A stretch of DNA of 64,000 bases from Rhinopomastus cyanomelas (lineage: Eukaryota; Chordata; Aves; Bucerotiformes; Rhinopomastidae), in contig VXBP01008204.1 in NCBI GenBank assembly GCA_013400115.1, forward strand, positions 2,683,804 to 2,747,803, in the 5' to 3' direction. The notes beneath the pieces were generated by a model. The model searched no databases, was not told the origin of the DNA, and saw nothing but the letters and a program-made list of their open reading frames with translations. Position 1 is the first letter of the stretch; every line of letters starts with the position of its first letter. Below, one piece after another: positions 51,307 through 64,000 of this stretch. The translations under genes and the position numbers were made by a program.

Positions 51307-54300
51307 GTCAAAGTGCTCATGAAAACATGGGCTCCTTCAGCTCCAAAGCCGTCCCTGTGTAGTTAGGGACTTCAACTTCCTCCTGAAAGTACCATGCTGA
51401 ATCTCCTCTTTGCTCTGACCCTTAATACAGGTCATGCAATACTTATGTGATGTATTAGTCTTCTATTACTGATACAATTTGTATACCTTTTCTAGTGGCT
51501 ATGAGAGCAGCTACGAAACTTGGTTTCAATGGTAATCCAGCCTTATTTGTGCTTGGAGACAGACCGTTGCACAATGCTAGTTTCAGTTTTCCCCATTTAT
51601 CCAGACAGCCTCTACTGTCTTTCCCCAGCTGCTCTCTGGACTGCAGAACAGCATTCCAGATCATGCTCTGCTTCCCATAATCTCCCCTCAGATCCCTTAT
51701 CCTTTTCTACCGTGTTCACAATTAAACACTAACAATGAGTTGCATGGGAAAGCGGTTCTGCCATACAGCTGAATTTGGTGCCAGTTCAGCGAGTTTGTGA
51801 GTGGCTGCCTGCATATCCCTCCTGTGCCAACGCAACAGCCATTTGCTCTTTTTCTAGACTCTGAAATACAGAGGTAGTTAAGTGCATTTACCACTGTGGG
51901 GTTTTGTTTAGGAGATGGAGACAGCAGTTTGCTGTAGCAAAATTGAAATTGTTTAAAGGAAACAGGAGCTTTAATAGTCAGAAGGATTCTCCTGCCTCTC
52001 ACAGTGTGCTTGGGAGGAGCAGTCCCTCATTACCTTTGGTGCTTGGTTTGCTGTTTTGGATGCAGCAACAGCATCTTGAAATGCTGGATTAGGAGCACTG
52101 CTTCTGCAGTGTTGCCTGAGATGAAAGAGAATACATATAAAAGAAGATTAATTCTGTGAGATTTGCCCTGCTTCAGCTGTGAATATAGCCCATGCATCCC
52201 TGTAATGATAGATCTGATTTGGCATGTGAATGTGGCACTGAGTGACAGCTCTATACCAAGCATCGTCCAGATGGTGAGCTCTTATAAAGCTTTTCTTCTC
52301 AGACCTAGTTATTAGGATCTTTTGTGTCCTCACATGATCAGGCTTGAGAGCAAGTGCTGACTCACAGCAAGGTGAGGGGCAGAAAGGGGAGGCTTCACAA
52401 GTGGAGCAAAATCAAGCTAATTCTTACCATCTTTCTTGTGTGTCTGCCAGTAGTCATTGTTCAAAGCAGGATCCTGGTGTAGTTACTCCTGATCTGTTGT
52501 GGCTAAGCAGAGATGAGGGCATGAAGAGAGACATCATGAGTGAGAGAAAGGGAGAGATGATGTGGCAGAGTGCTCTGAATGGGCTCGCTGTAGATCATGG
52601 TGAAAACTGGGAAGAAGGAGAAGCTGGAAGAGGCATTCATGGAGTAATAAAGAGGTCAGGAGAAGAATGAAGGGACAATGAGGCCAAGGAAGTGACAAAT
52701 CTATCTACAGCTCATTCGTTCAGCAGCCTGTTACGGCTGGGTAGTAACAGCACATCCATTTGGAGCTTCAGTCATTGTTTGCCTAATCCTCTTTCTACTC
52801 TAGTACTGCAAATTATGTAAATGTGCCAGGTGGATGCTGGGTGCAGGATGCGAGGCAGCATCTCTTATGAGCAGCAAGGCTAATAGACAGCTTTCATCCC
52901 AAGCAAAGCTTGTCCCTGTGACTCAGAGCACTGGCTGCTTTTGTAGCTCAGTGGAGTCTGGATTTACCTGCCAGGCTGTTTTGTTTCTCCAGTACTTACT
53001 CAATAGGCAAATTAATCTAGTCGGTTCTTCACATTCCAGAACCGATATGGAAATGTGCCCAGATGAAGAGCCAGGGCCTTATTTTCCTTTAATCATCTTC
53101 CAGATCTCATGGTGCCTGGCTTGATATGGCAGGGAATAGTTCTGGTGCAAGGATGACAGTCCAGGTGGATAATGCCTTCGCTCTGTCACAGATTCTCTTT
53201 GGCAAGTCATGACAGCTTCTTCAGCCAGTTGCACAGTGGGATCATCCTCTACCATAGTGGTTTCTTTTCCGTCAATGGTGGTTATCCCTAACAGCATAAC
53301 AAAAGCATAGCACCTCAGATGTTACTTGCTGGTGGTATGATAGATGCTGTAACTGCTATGGTAAGCAGCATGACATGTAGGGGTGGTGCTAGCTCACTAA
53401 AATTAGAAAGAACTGAAGGCTCAGCCTAAAGTACAAACATGGCTGTTATGTGACTTGCTTGCTTTTAGTTAACAATTGTCCCATCAGAGTCAGGATAATG
53501 CAGAACAGATGAAGAGCAGTGATTTTAGTGAGCTCTCCACGCAGGTGACTCATGTGTTGTTCTGTTTGCTTTTTTCTTGGTTTAATTTATTGTGAAAGAC
53601 CAGCTGCTGTCCCAAATGCCACATGCCAGGGAGAGAAACACGAAAGTGCAACGGTACACAAATCTTCCTTTTGGATTGTTTCAAAACATTTGCTCATAGA
53701 CAGTTATTCCTGCTGCTTTGATTTAAAGAATTGACTTTTCCTCTACCTCCAAACTGATTCACTCTCACCTATGATGAGAGGCATTCAGCTCCTCCATTTT
53801 TCTGCTTCTCTGTTCTCAGTGAGTAACTCCAGTGTTTCTTTGGTTCATTAAAGTTTGCTGCTGGAGGAGCAGGAGTGGGTTGAGAGCACTGATGAAGAGA
53901 TGACTAACAAAGTAATCGGCATGTGATTAAAGTGTGGGCTGTCAGGCACAGATTAGCCGTCTCTGGACTCTGCTTTTATCTTAGCTCAATGTTTTGGAAT
54001 AATTCTGTGTACTAATACATAGAATTTCTATACGCTCTAGCTTATCACATTAGAGCGAACTAGACAAAATGACTCAGTTTCAAAAGCTTCTGATTCAGCT
54101 CTGGCTGCAGCCACTCACTGCAAATGTGAAGTTAGGTGACTGACTCCTCTTTTTTGTTTCTTTCAAATTCTTGCCATCTGGGAAGCATAAGGGGGAACGA
54201 GTTGGTCAGAGTGGAAAATTAAGGTGCTGTTATAAAGTGTCATGAGATGCTTTGGGGACAATCATGTTGCAAAACTCCGTGTAACCTGGCAGCTGCTGAA

Positions 54301-57300
54301 GGGTGGGAAGGACGTGAAGGTTTGCGTAGTGGATAAATCACAAAAAGATCACTTACCACAGAGGGAGAGCTACCACATACACTTGTGCAGAAAGTGGTTT
54401 GTTTGCTCCCTGTGGTGTTTTTTACATGATTTTGTTTTACCAAAAAATGTGAGGGTTGCAGGTTTTTTCTTGTTAAATGAGAACTCTTGTTGCATTACTG
54501 ACACACACTTGATACAGAAGACAGAAAGACCTGCTTAAAACATGCCATGTTAGTGCTTCCTCTTGCTACTCATTCCCCTCTGTAATTTTAGTATCTTGCT
54601 AGTCCAATACAGAGGCATTAGTTAAACTACTGCATTGTTAACAAAACATTGATATGAGGGAAGCACTCACATGCAGAGCAAATATTGAGGTGTCCAGTGT
54701 CTCACTCATATTCCTCCATCTGCCATTATGGCCACAGCAAGGAAACTAGAAGAGTGAGTATACAAGCTGAGGGTAATTGAGGACATGGTAGGGAAGGGAT
54801 ATCACAGATGATGAAGCATTAGGTGCTATGTCCATGACACCCCAATGACACAGAGACTTCAGTGGTGGCTGCACTGAATAATCACCCTACTGGAGAGCAC
54901 AAACAGCATCATCTAAGTTGCCTGAACAGCTGCTGCTGGCAGCACTCTTCATGAAGTATAGAGGTGATGATCAAGGATTATTTGTGGAACCTTAGAATTA
55001 GAGAATAGAAAGATTAAAAGAAAAGAAACCCGAGGTTCCTGGTGAGTTCAGTAAAGTTTGAATATGTCATTCTTCTCTGAGCACAGCTCACAGTAGCCCA
55101 GCACTGCCCGGTCTCAGGAGCTTCTGGCAGAAGGTGCTGAGTTGCCACTTCGAACTACTGAGATGTTGGAAAACCATCAGGAGGCTGACAGTACACCTCT
55201 GTTGTACTCGAGGCTAGTAACATAACTCTTACCAAGTACTTTTGAATAACTGATTTGTAACCGCTGGTTAAGACAGCTGTGACAATCTGCATTTCTTTGT
55301 TGAGTGAATATGTATCAAATCAATTTTTACTTCTTGCAGGGCAGAATTGATTTACCTCTGTTAGTAACATGTCCTTTTAAAGGAGTTCATTTATCATCTA
55401 CTTAAAGCTGTCAACTGAACGTTTGTTTTAGGAGACCTTACAAGTTAAACTAGTGTCTTAATCAGGTTTCTTGGCACAGTACACAGTGACACAACCCCCA
55501 CAGTGCGTTCTTTATAATGTAAAGTGAAGTAGGTAAGCTTGCATTAGCTAAACAGTATTCACAGTCTACTAAGTTAGTTGTCTCTACACAGCAAAAACAA
55601 AGTCCCAAAACTGCAAGGTCTGCTGAGGTAGAAATGATCCTTCCAGGTGCACCAGGCAGCTAACACAGTTCTGTGTCACGTTCAGTTCAGTGTGAAACCC
55701 TTGAAACTGGTACAACTGCAGCCTGAGCCTCCCCCTCGTCCTGGTTTGATTTTTGTTCATTTAAATATGGAATTTAAAGGTAATTACTGGTAAAAGTGTT
55801 AAACACTGTGGTGCTCTTCTCTTAGAATAGTTTTAGTTGGGAGGAACCTTGAAAGTTCTTGTAGTTGAACCCCGATATCTTCTTTGTCTGGATACGAATT
55901 GGAACCTGAATGGGGATGTGGGAGGGTGTTTGGGCTGCTCCATCCCCACTTGTTCCCCAGGCGTAAGGAGGGGGCAGTCCCAGGTTTTAGACATTTGTGG
56001 GCTGTTTATAAGTCTGAAAATGTCAAACTTACTTCAGAGGCATTTAGAGACACTGTCTGCATGGGTTGGTTGGTGTTTGGGGTTTTTTTTTCCCTCTAAG
56101 CGGATTTCAAGACCACTAGTGACACTCATTTTGGTTGGAAGCCAGGTGAATGTTTGAAACAAAAAAATGAGGGTGAGGGAGGAGATACTGCTTAACGCAG
56201 TGTCTGAACTGCAGCTTTAAGTATTTTGAAAATCAGTTTAAAATAAACCAAACCCAAAATCAAACAGCTTCCTTGCTAGAGCAGATCATTTGGCTGTGGC
56301 TTTGCTTTTTACGGCGATGCTGCTGAAGCCATGTTAACCAGCTTTCATGCCTGGTTCCCCGTGATGGTAGCACAGCAAAAATTAATTTATTTCTCTTTGC
56401 ATCTGGATCAGTTATCCGGTCTGGTTGCCAGTGTGGGTGTCAGCTCTGGTGGGGATGATGTGGGAGATGGACTGCTACTAAGAAAACTCTAGGGGAACCA
56501 CACTCTCTGTAACTTTTGAAACAGTAAGTGACAACTCTTAACGGTTCTGGGTCTGGCCATCATGATGAGTGTCTAATTAGCCTCTTTAGAATGAGGAAGA
56601 AAAGCATTTCCTGGCATGTGGTTAACAACTGGCACCTCTGGACAGGTGACTTGAGTTCATTCTTTGTTTAGGGTTTTGTGTGGCATCAGAACACCAAAAC
56701 CTCCAAGTGCAATCTGTATGGCAGTCACTGACCTGCAAATGAACTGCCCTCCTTTGTATCTGACCTACCAGTAGATTCCTGTGGTCTCTGGAAACTGCAA
56801 GATGACTTAGCAGGTGGCTAGATGCAGTTCTATTTATGAGTCTCCTAACTTGATGCTCTGTTGTAACAGTATTTCTTCAGTCTTGACTCTAAAATTAATT
56901 CTGCTTTGCCTAATGGCAAGGAACATGACACTGCCACCAAAGGTGTCAGTGTTGGTTGTTATTTTGAATGCTGGTGTCCTGAGTGAGAGGAGTGGGGAGG
57001 AAGGACCTGCTTTTTGCAGACAGTAGAATGATTCACCAGATAATGAGATTTTTCAGCCTGGCAAGAAAAGATGTCAGTAGCTGTGCTGAACCTCTGTGTG
57101 ATACACAGTGTGTGGTCCAGTGTGTAGCACACTTCTGTGTGCTCCATCAGGCTGCTGCTCCCTTGCAGAGTTCCTCTATTACTCCTCTGCTTGATAAACT
57201 GATGTATGGGCGAGCAATGTTTTAATGGAAAGTGCTCTCATCTTCTAGGATGATGAAGAGCTACTCTTTGCTTATTAATAGTGGCTTAAGAGAGAAACTG

Positions 57301-60300
57301 TTGCTGAATCAGTCGTAAGATACACAGTTTGGCTGTATTCTTTCTTTCAAATCCTCTCCATTTAAAATACCCAATAGCAGACACCATTACACCAACTACC
57401 GTGGTCAGAATATCTTGAAGTGAGTTACAAAACACCAGTTTTATTACTATCTTCAATATTCATTAACCTTTCACAGCTAACTAACTTTCAGGCTTCAAGA
57501 GTTCCAGGAATCCTTGTGCAATGGGGAATTTCCTAATTTTTCACACTAAAACTGATATGCAATGGTCAGGCATCACAGTGCTTTAGCAGCAGCTTTTCCT
57601 GTGACCACAGCTGCATGTGGGAAGTTGCACAGAGGTAGAAAAGGTTTTAAACTCAAAATGAACTGGGCTGTCAGAGAAGATAACATTTGTTTTCAAGCTG
57701 CAAGTTGGTTATTGTCCAAGAGGAGAATTTAGTTTTTATGTTACAACACTTGAACCAGGCCATTTTAAAGGTATTGGTTTTTCAAAGAAGAGCAATATGT
57801 TAAAGAGGAAAAAAATAAAAGAAAAAGAAAGGAGGACTCTGTTTCTGTTTTTAATAGGGAAAGACTTAACTGCTTGTGCTGGAGAACTCGATATGTCTGC
57901 GTCAGTCAGCCCAGTGACTCAGTGTTGTGATGCTAATGTAGGTCTGACTCTGGAATGGAAGCCTAAATTTATATAACAGAGAAAAACTTGGCATAGTTTA
58001 GGTTGAGAGAAGTGAATACTACTTTTTGTTTTCTTATTCATGGTTGAATTTAAAAGCTTTTATCCTTCTCCATTATGTTTCCTTCCTCTTCTCCTGCATT
58101 TGCATATTTTTTCTGATATGCTACCCCAGAAATAACCACCACTCTCTTTTTCATAGCAGAGTTCTGTTTTTTTCTGAAAAATCTGAGGAATTATCTGAAC
58201 AATATTTCATTAAAATTTAATGGTGTAATATTTTATAATAATTTAGTGTTTTAGAAAAATAGCACCTCATTCAGTTTGTTATTTAACTTGGAAGACAAAT
58301 CTTTGAAGAATGCATATGTCAGCAGTCCTGCCTTTATTCTGGATTCAGTTTGAACACCAAATTGTTCAAAATCTTTAAGTTTCATCTATCTTAATCTAAA
58401 TAAACTTTCAGTGGTAAGTAGATCCTTCTGCATTGTATTAAGTAGTAAGAGCAAGGATGTGACTAATTACCTTCATTGTAGAATTCCATCACATGGAGCA
58501 AAGATTTGCTTTCTTTGGCCAGCAACCTCACCTGCTTGGCCTGTGCATAGTATGAGGGAAAACCAATGTGATTCATAATGAGGGAGAAAATAATGTGTTA
58601 GAAATGATAACAGGTGTGGAACAATGCCCAGTTGTAACGTTCCCCTGTTGTATCTCAAAGGGTTTTATAGCTGCTGTTTGACTTCCAGGTGTCTGCTACT
58701 AGTGATGGTGTATTTGAAGACCATACACTACATCCCACAGGGGAAATGTGCTGACAGGGCTTCCCTGTAGTGAACACTGAGATTTAGATGTACCTCTGTA
58801 ATTTATGTGCTCTTATGCAGTTGGTGTACAGCAGACAACACCATGCTGGCAAAGGACATGCTCATTTTTTTTTTGTCGTAAGTTATTCTATATTTAAAAA
58901 GCCAGTCGTGTGACACTGGGGGCTCTCCCACTGCAGCATACTGCCAGTAGCAACTCCTGAAAACATCTCTGCCACAGGCATCCCCACAATTACCAGTTGT
59001 CTTGCACAGACAAAACTAGAAAGAATTTCAGTAATACTGTTGTTCAGCGATCTGGGGTAGATACTTTCAGAATTCTGTTCTGGAGAACATGCACTCCACA
59101 GAACTGGAAGGAAATGCAATGTTACTCTTAAGTACTTTATTACAAGGAGGCATTTTACAAACAACATCACATTCTTGCAAGTGAGTAGACACATCACTTC
59201 AGACAGTCTAATGAAGCGATGGCTTTGAGGTAGCTCAAAGTGGAAATGGAGGTTCTAGGTCTTCAATGGCTTTTGGAACAAGCTGCCTGTACCAGCTCTT
59301 GAAATGTGCCTGGAACGGTCTTGGCTTGCCAACATAGGCTTCTCTTGACTCATTTTAGTCTCTGACAGGTGAAAGGAACCAGAAGTACTAATGCTGGCTA
59401 AAATGGGGAGAAGTTAGTATATGCCCAGACGAGCTGTCAGTCCAAGATATTGGCTTAGAGGCCCTGGCCAGAGATGTCACAAATGTCAGTCTGAAATCAG
59501 ACATCAGTTCTTTTCCTGTCCCAGTCTTGGCTGAGGTATTTGGTCACCAGTCTGGTACCTTTTGAGACCAGCTGTGAAAATCTGAGCACAAGCTGTAGCC
59601 AGATCTGTTTGCAACAGGGCATCATCTGATTTCTTTGTTCCTGGTATTCTCATTTACCTTTCTAAATTGTCTAAAATGTGGATTTGCTGCAGTGCAGTGT
59701 GATATACTTGTTGTATGCAATAAAAAAAAAAAGAGGTTAAAAAAAGAAAGTAAACTCACCCAGTGTTGGAATGTGAGCAATTCTCACCTATTACCCAGGA
59801 GCAGTCACCTTGGGAGCTGACTATGTGTAATGCACCAGTCATAAAGCAGTGGGAGTATGTGAAAAAATCAAGGAATGGAGTGGAAGGGGGGCTGGGAGGT
59901 AGTCTTAGAAATGAGTAGTCCTCTCCCACTCAGCAAGCGAGCTCCATTATCTGAATTAGTGTAAAAATACCCACCCACCCCAAGGAATGCACTAAGTCAC
60001 TCCCTTGGTGCCAGATATCTCTGATTGAGAGTAATTGCTTGCTTTTGATGGAGCCCAGAGTGGATCTCTGTGGAGTGCTTGAGTAGGAGGTGAAAAATCA
60101 GTACCTAATGTGATGGTTTCTGTTTTTGTTTTATTTATTCTGAAACGGTTTTTCAAGCCCAAACAGCAGCCTGCCAGGGAAGGTGTCTCTGCTCTGGTTT
60201 CATTATAGTTATTATCAGTAGCAATATGCCCTGGGCTAATTGCACTTGGTTTCTGAGTGACAGGCTTTGATTGGACAGCGTTGCTTTCCCCTCCTGGGGA

Positions 60301-61380
60301 AGGGGATACTTTTGAGGTCACAGATTAAGTCATTGCTAGATGATAATTTCATGGTATGTTATGACAGTACATGCTTGGGCTAAAGACTGCTGCTACTTAA
60401 CTCTCTCAGGCTAGATTTTTCACCCATCTGCTGGAAATAGGAGACAGGGCTCAGACCTTGCATCCAAATATCTGCTGTTTCAATCTAATCTCTAATTACA
60501 GCTGGGTGTAGAATCACTGACTGGATGTAATGGTGTTTGCACACTTGGATACAGGGAAAGAGATGGTAAATGTATGGTTGGCAGCTTCACAACAGGCATT
60601 TCAAAGAGCAGCTTCTCTGGGCAGTCTAAGAGCTTTGGGTACAATTTCAAGAGCTCTTACAAGAAGTGGCTACAGTCAATAATAATTGAAGCATCCCCCT
60701 TTGTCATTCAGTCTGCTGGACAATGTTTCTGAACAAGTATTGCTCCAGTGACAAAGAGTGGAGCATCATTTGAAGACCCATCTTCGTTAGTATTAGCTGC
60801 TCATTCATTGGTAACTTTTGGTCTCCTGGACTTAGCTGAGGCCAGTGCTTTGCAGATGACTTGAGAAATGTGCAAATCCTGTACCACTTTGTGTTTGCTG
60901 TTTGAGCTGAGCTCTTAAGGATGTACGCAGCATTCTGCTGACAGCTTTTAACTACCATCTGCAACCCTTAATGAACACAATGTCCCTCTGCTTGCCCTGG
61001 CACTTTTTGTAGCTCTTATTTTGCACTACTGCTAACACACCACAATGATACAGAGAGCCTGCCCTCAGTATGATTCTCTCTATTGACTCTGAAAGTCTGT
61101 CGTGGCTGTGCTGATGTTCTGGGGCTCTCCTGACTCATGGCAATGTTTGACATGGAAACATTTGTAATGAGTCTGCTTGGAAATGCACTGGGTCTTGTTC
61201 TGATCTGAAATTCTGCTTCCCTTAGAGTAGAGGAAACCTAACACCACTTAAATACCTAAGCAAATGACAAATTTCTAAAGAGGTAACAAAATACTGCTGG
61301 TTAGAAATAACTCTAAAGTTTCTACCAAACATCATAGCCCTATGTTTGTAATGCTCACAGTCGTCTGAGCTGTAATAGCC
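51307..61380. other. Intergenic sequence, no confirmed gene
   Basis: About 10 kb without a recognisable gene. It includes a weak CR1 remnant at 55825-55876, an exon-like minus-strand frame at 53079-53312 discussed in the findings, and an A-rich run near 59721-59748. Confidence 0.55.
55825..55876 (-). mobile_element. Degenerate CR1 3'-end remnant
   Basis: AGAATAGTTTTAGTTGGGAG, GAACCTTGAAAGTTCTTGTA and GTTGAACCCC resemble the reverse CR1 3' end (gaatagtttgggttggaagg type). The match is weak and stops after about 50 bp. Confidence 0.5.
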
Positions 61381-61505
61381 CCCTTCTCTGGAGACATGTA
61401 AAACCCGCCTGGACATGTTTCTGTGCGACTCGGTCTAGGTGATCCTGCTGTGGCAGGAGCATAATCGAGGTCCCTTCCAATCCCTGTAGTTCTGTGATTC
61501 TGTGA
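61381..61505 (+). mobile_element. CR1 LINE 3'-end fragment
   Basis: It shows CTCTGGAGACATGTAAAACC, CGCCTGGACATGTTTCTGTG, CGGTCTAGGTGATCCTGCTG and GAGGTCCCTTCCAATCCCTG, and ends TTCTGTGATTCTGTGA. It is a 5'-truncated forward copy. Confidence 0.92.
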
Positions 61506-64000
61506 ATAGTCAAAAAAGCAGTGGCTGGGTTGCTCCTGCATTCCTCAAATGAAATGGAGAGCAAGATGATAGGTATTAGCAAGATATATCCCACAAAACA
61601 GAAGTTTCCCTGAAATGCTGTGGGCAAATGCCTCAACTTTGACATTTGGAAAGGGCTGGGTTCCTCTAATAGAGGAGAGGCAGTGCCCTGAGGACAGCTG
61701 GGTGTCTTCAGCAGCTCAGTCCCTTCTAAACTTCCTCTTCTGGGTTTCTCATTTGTTAGAGACAGACCAGCTGTTCTGAAAAGTCAGAGTAAAATCTTTT
61801 TTTCCTGCAGGGTATATGAGTTAGGGGGATGCAAGACAGGAAGGAAGACAAGGGAAACAACTGGTCTCTTCATTGCTTTTCTTTATTTCTGTTTTCAATA
61901 GGGCTATAAATGTCACTTCCCTCCTAATGTATCTGGAGGTTGAAGCACTCCTGCTGCTGGGAAGGTTCTTGTGGCTCTAGCAGCCATGTAAGAGGTTTTT
62001 ACGTGCAGTTCTCCATCTGCATTCTTGAAGGCAGGATAGGTATGTGTGCATATCCTTTCCCTATTACAAGTCTTGCTTTAGAATACATCCAGGTTTTGCT
62101 TTGGGTTTTTTTTGGTTGGTTGGGTTCTTGCGAAGATCATCTAAAATAATTTAGTGGCCTTCATCAGGCCTGTAACAGGTAGGAGTCTGTCTCACATGGT
62201 GTTTTTATTTTCCTTTCCCTTCAGCTGTATTTCCTTAGCTGGTAGTCTTAGGGTGGAAAATGAATGAATGAATGAATGGGTGCATTCTTGCCTGCCTTTC
62301 CTAGAAAGTTCCTCAGTTTGACGTATATTGTGTAGGAGGCAAATTGGCATTGTGTTTGCCCTTGGACTGCTTTGTAAGTAAACCAGGGCATTCAGCTCGT
62401 AGAGATGTCAGTCAGCTTGGTTCATTTTGCTTGCTCAGAAATAACTTAGCTTTCTTTACAGAAATATTTATGAAGCTTTAATTAAATTTTTCTTGTGTAA
62501 CTTGAAGTACTCTGGTGAGCAGAGTTTAAACAGCTTGGGGTTTAAACAGCTGAGGTAAATGATAGTACACATGCTTAGAAGAGCATTTGCAAAATGTTTT
62601 GTGAAATGATGAACTTTGCTTCCCACACACACACCTACATCTGATGCATCATGCAGCATTTTCCTAATGAACTTGGCAGTGGACTAGGGCAGAGCTGTCT
62701 GTTTAGAGGTGTGCTGCAGAAACAGAGGCAGAGAAAGGAGAGTTTTCTGGCTCTGCCTGTCAGGTGCTAGCTTATTTTAAGAACTGATCTGCCTCAATTT
62801 ATTTCTTGTCGGAGAACCTCTGATTTCCTTTCATCTTCAACATGACAGCAGAGCTTGCCACCAGCACACATACTATTGTAGACACAATATAAATAGGTGT
62901 GAGATGGGAAACTGAAGTGCCTGTAGGCAATGCAGGTAAAAATACAGCTGAAGCAGTACATGCTTCCCAGCCTCTTGCTTCCCATGCTTGTAATGGACAC
63001 TGTTAACCTATAGACAGTGATGCTTTGTCTGCCAGGCTGGTGTCTTTATTTGACATTCTCTTCACTTCAGTGATACCTTTCTACAAAGTAGAATTCTGTG
63101 TGAGGGCCAAAAGAGAACTTTAGGACTCATAGAGGCAGAACAGTACATTCCACATTGTATCCCACTGAGCACATCAACCCGACAGGACACCTAAGTGTGA
63201 GGCGTGTCTGCATAAACTGTGTGGCTTCAACTCAAACGCAGCGGTAGCTGAACTTCCGAAGCACACAGATGTTTTGCATGTAGAGGCTTTGTCATATGAC
63301 AGTGCTCTGGTATCCCAGCATGTTCGCCCGTGCTGATGAATGAAATTCCTCTACAGCTGCTCTTTTATCAGAGGAATGATTTACAATTTTTAGGCACCCA
63401 CAATCACAGAGGAAGCTGGGAACAGAATCTGACTCTCGGTTGACTTAACCATGGAACCATCCTTCCTCCCACATGCTGGATGGACTCGCATAAGTGCAGA
63501 GGAGTTGACCTGGCTGGTTTTACTGAAGATCGGTATTTCATTTCTGGCCAGAAGGTCAGAGAGGGTGAAAAGAAGTTAAAAATATAACTGAAAACTACCA
63601 ATCTGAAAATTATGAAGTAAGTTTTACAAAACTGACCTGAATTTCCCCTGGGTCAATTAATCAGCCTCATAAATGGAACAATTTCAGGTTTTGGATAGAA
63701 ATTTTCTGTTTGCATCTTATCTGCATATAAACTGTTGTTACTTGAAGCATGAAGTACGTGAAGTCCTGGTTTTTTTCTGAGACATGCGCTGTCCCTCTAG
63801 TACTGTATTCTGCCTATAAGATGCTGCTTTTCTGTCCTGTCTGGCTACTTTAATACAGAAACATTTCACTGATCATTATAGTGACATGCCTACAAAGTAC
63901 TCTTTTATCTGTACATTTAGTATCTCAAGGTCATTGATAGTTACACATGTATTTGAGATTATCTGTGTCTTCCAGTTGTTTCTGGTTGATCAACAGCCTT
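61506..64000. other. Intergenic sequence to the window edge
   Basis: Apart from a short (AATG)5 microsatellite at 62259-62278, I see no gene, RNA or repeat family. Confidence 0.55.
62259..62278 (+). repeat. (AATG)5 microsatellite
   Basis: Five perfect AATG units in tandem. Confidence 0.9.

Noticed and set aside
59380..59600. Possible LTR or endogenous retrovirus fragment
   Set aside because: No LTR pair, primer-binding site, polypurine tract or viral coding similarity could be seen.

Overview
This is a vertebrate nuclear genome window, very probably from a bird. It has intron-rich genes, truncated CR1 LINEs with the avian-type 3' tail (repeats of ATTCTGTGA or ATTCTATGA), one CpG island and long AT-leaning non-coding stretches. 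One ambiguous base at 14842 suggests a draft assembly. The species cannot be fixed from the sequence.

Two protein-coding genes are supported. From the left edge to about 18.8 kb lies the 3' part of MXI1 on the + strand. MXI1 is the MAX-interacting bHLH-leucine-zipper repressor that antagonises MYC. Its last three coding exons (14177-14291, 15444-15615, 16916-17079) encode the C-terminal 149 residues, and a 3' UTR of about 1.7 kb follows. The first 14.2 kb are intron, and the exons for the SIN3-interaction region and most of the basic region lie outside the window. SMNDC1 (SPF30), a Tudor-domain spliceosome assembly factor, is complete on the - strand at about 25.46-35.7 kb. It has five coding exons giving 238 residues, a non-coding first exon, and a CpG-island promoter at about 35.25-36.28 kb. 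The two genes converge tail to tail about 6.6 kb apart, as I recall for their mammalian counterparts.

From about 36.3 kb to the end (about 27.7 kb) I see no convincing gene. This region is upstream of SMNDC1 and holds scattered CR1 fragments. It also holds a well preserved 504-bp non-autonomous hAT DNA transposon (37511-38014) with 15-bp terminal inverted repeats and an exact 8-bp target-site duplication. A 28-bp CACATGTG-centred palindrome lies at 47863, and a purine-rich tract lies at about 40.92-41.37 kb. Nearly all other open frames are short chance frames.

The best leads are the hAT insertion, which looks young or horizontally acquired for a bird, and two CACGTG E-boxes in the SMNDC1 promoter next to a gene for an E-box repressor. 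I found no CRISPR, operon, phage or other prokaryote-type system.
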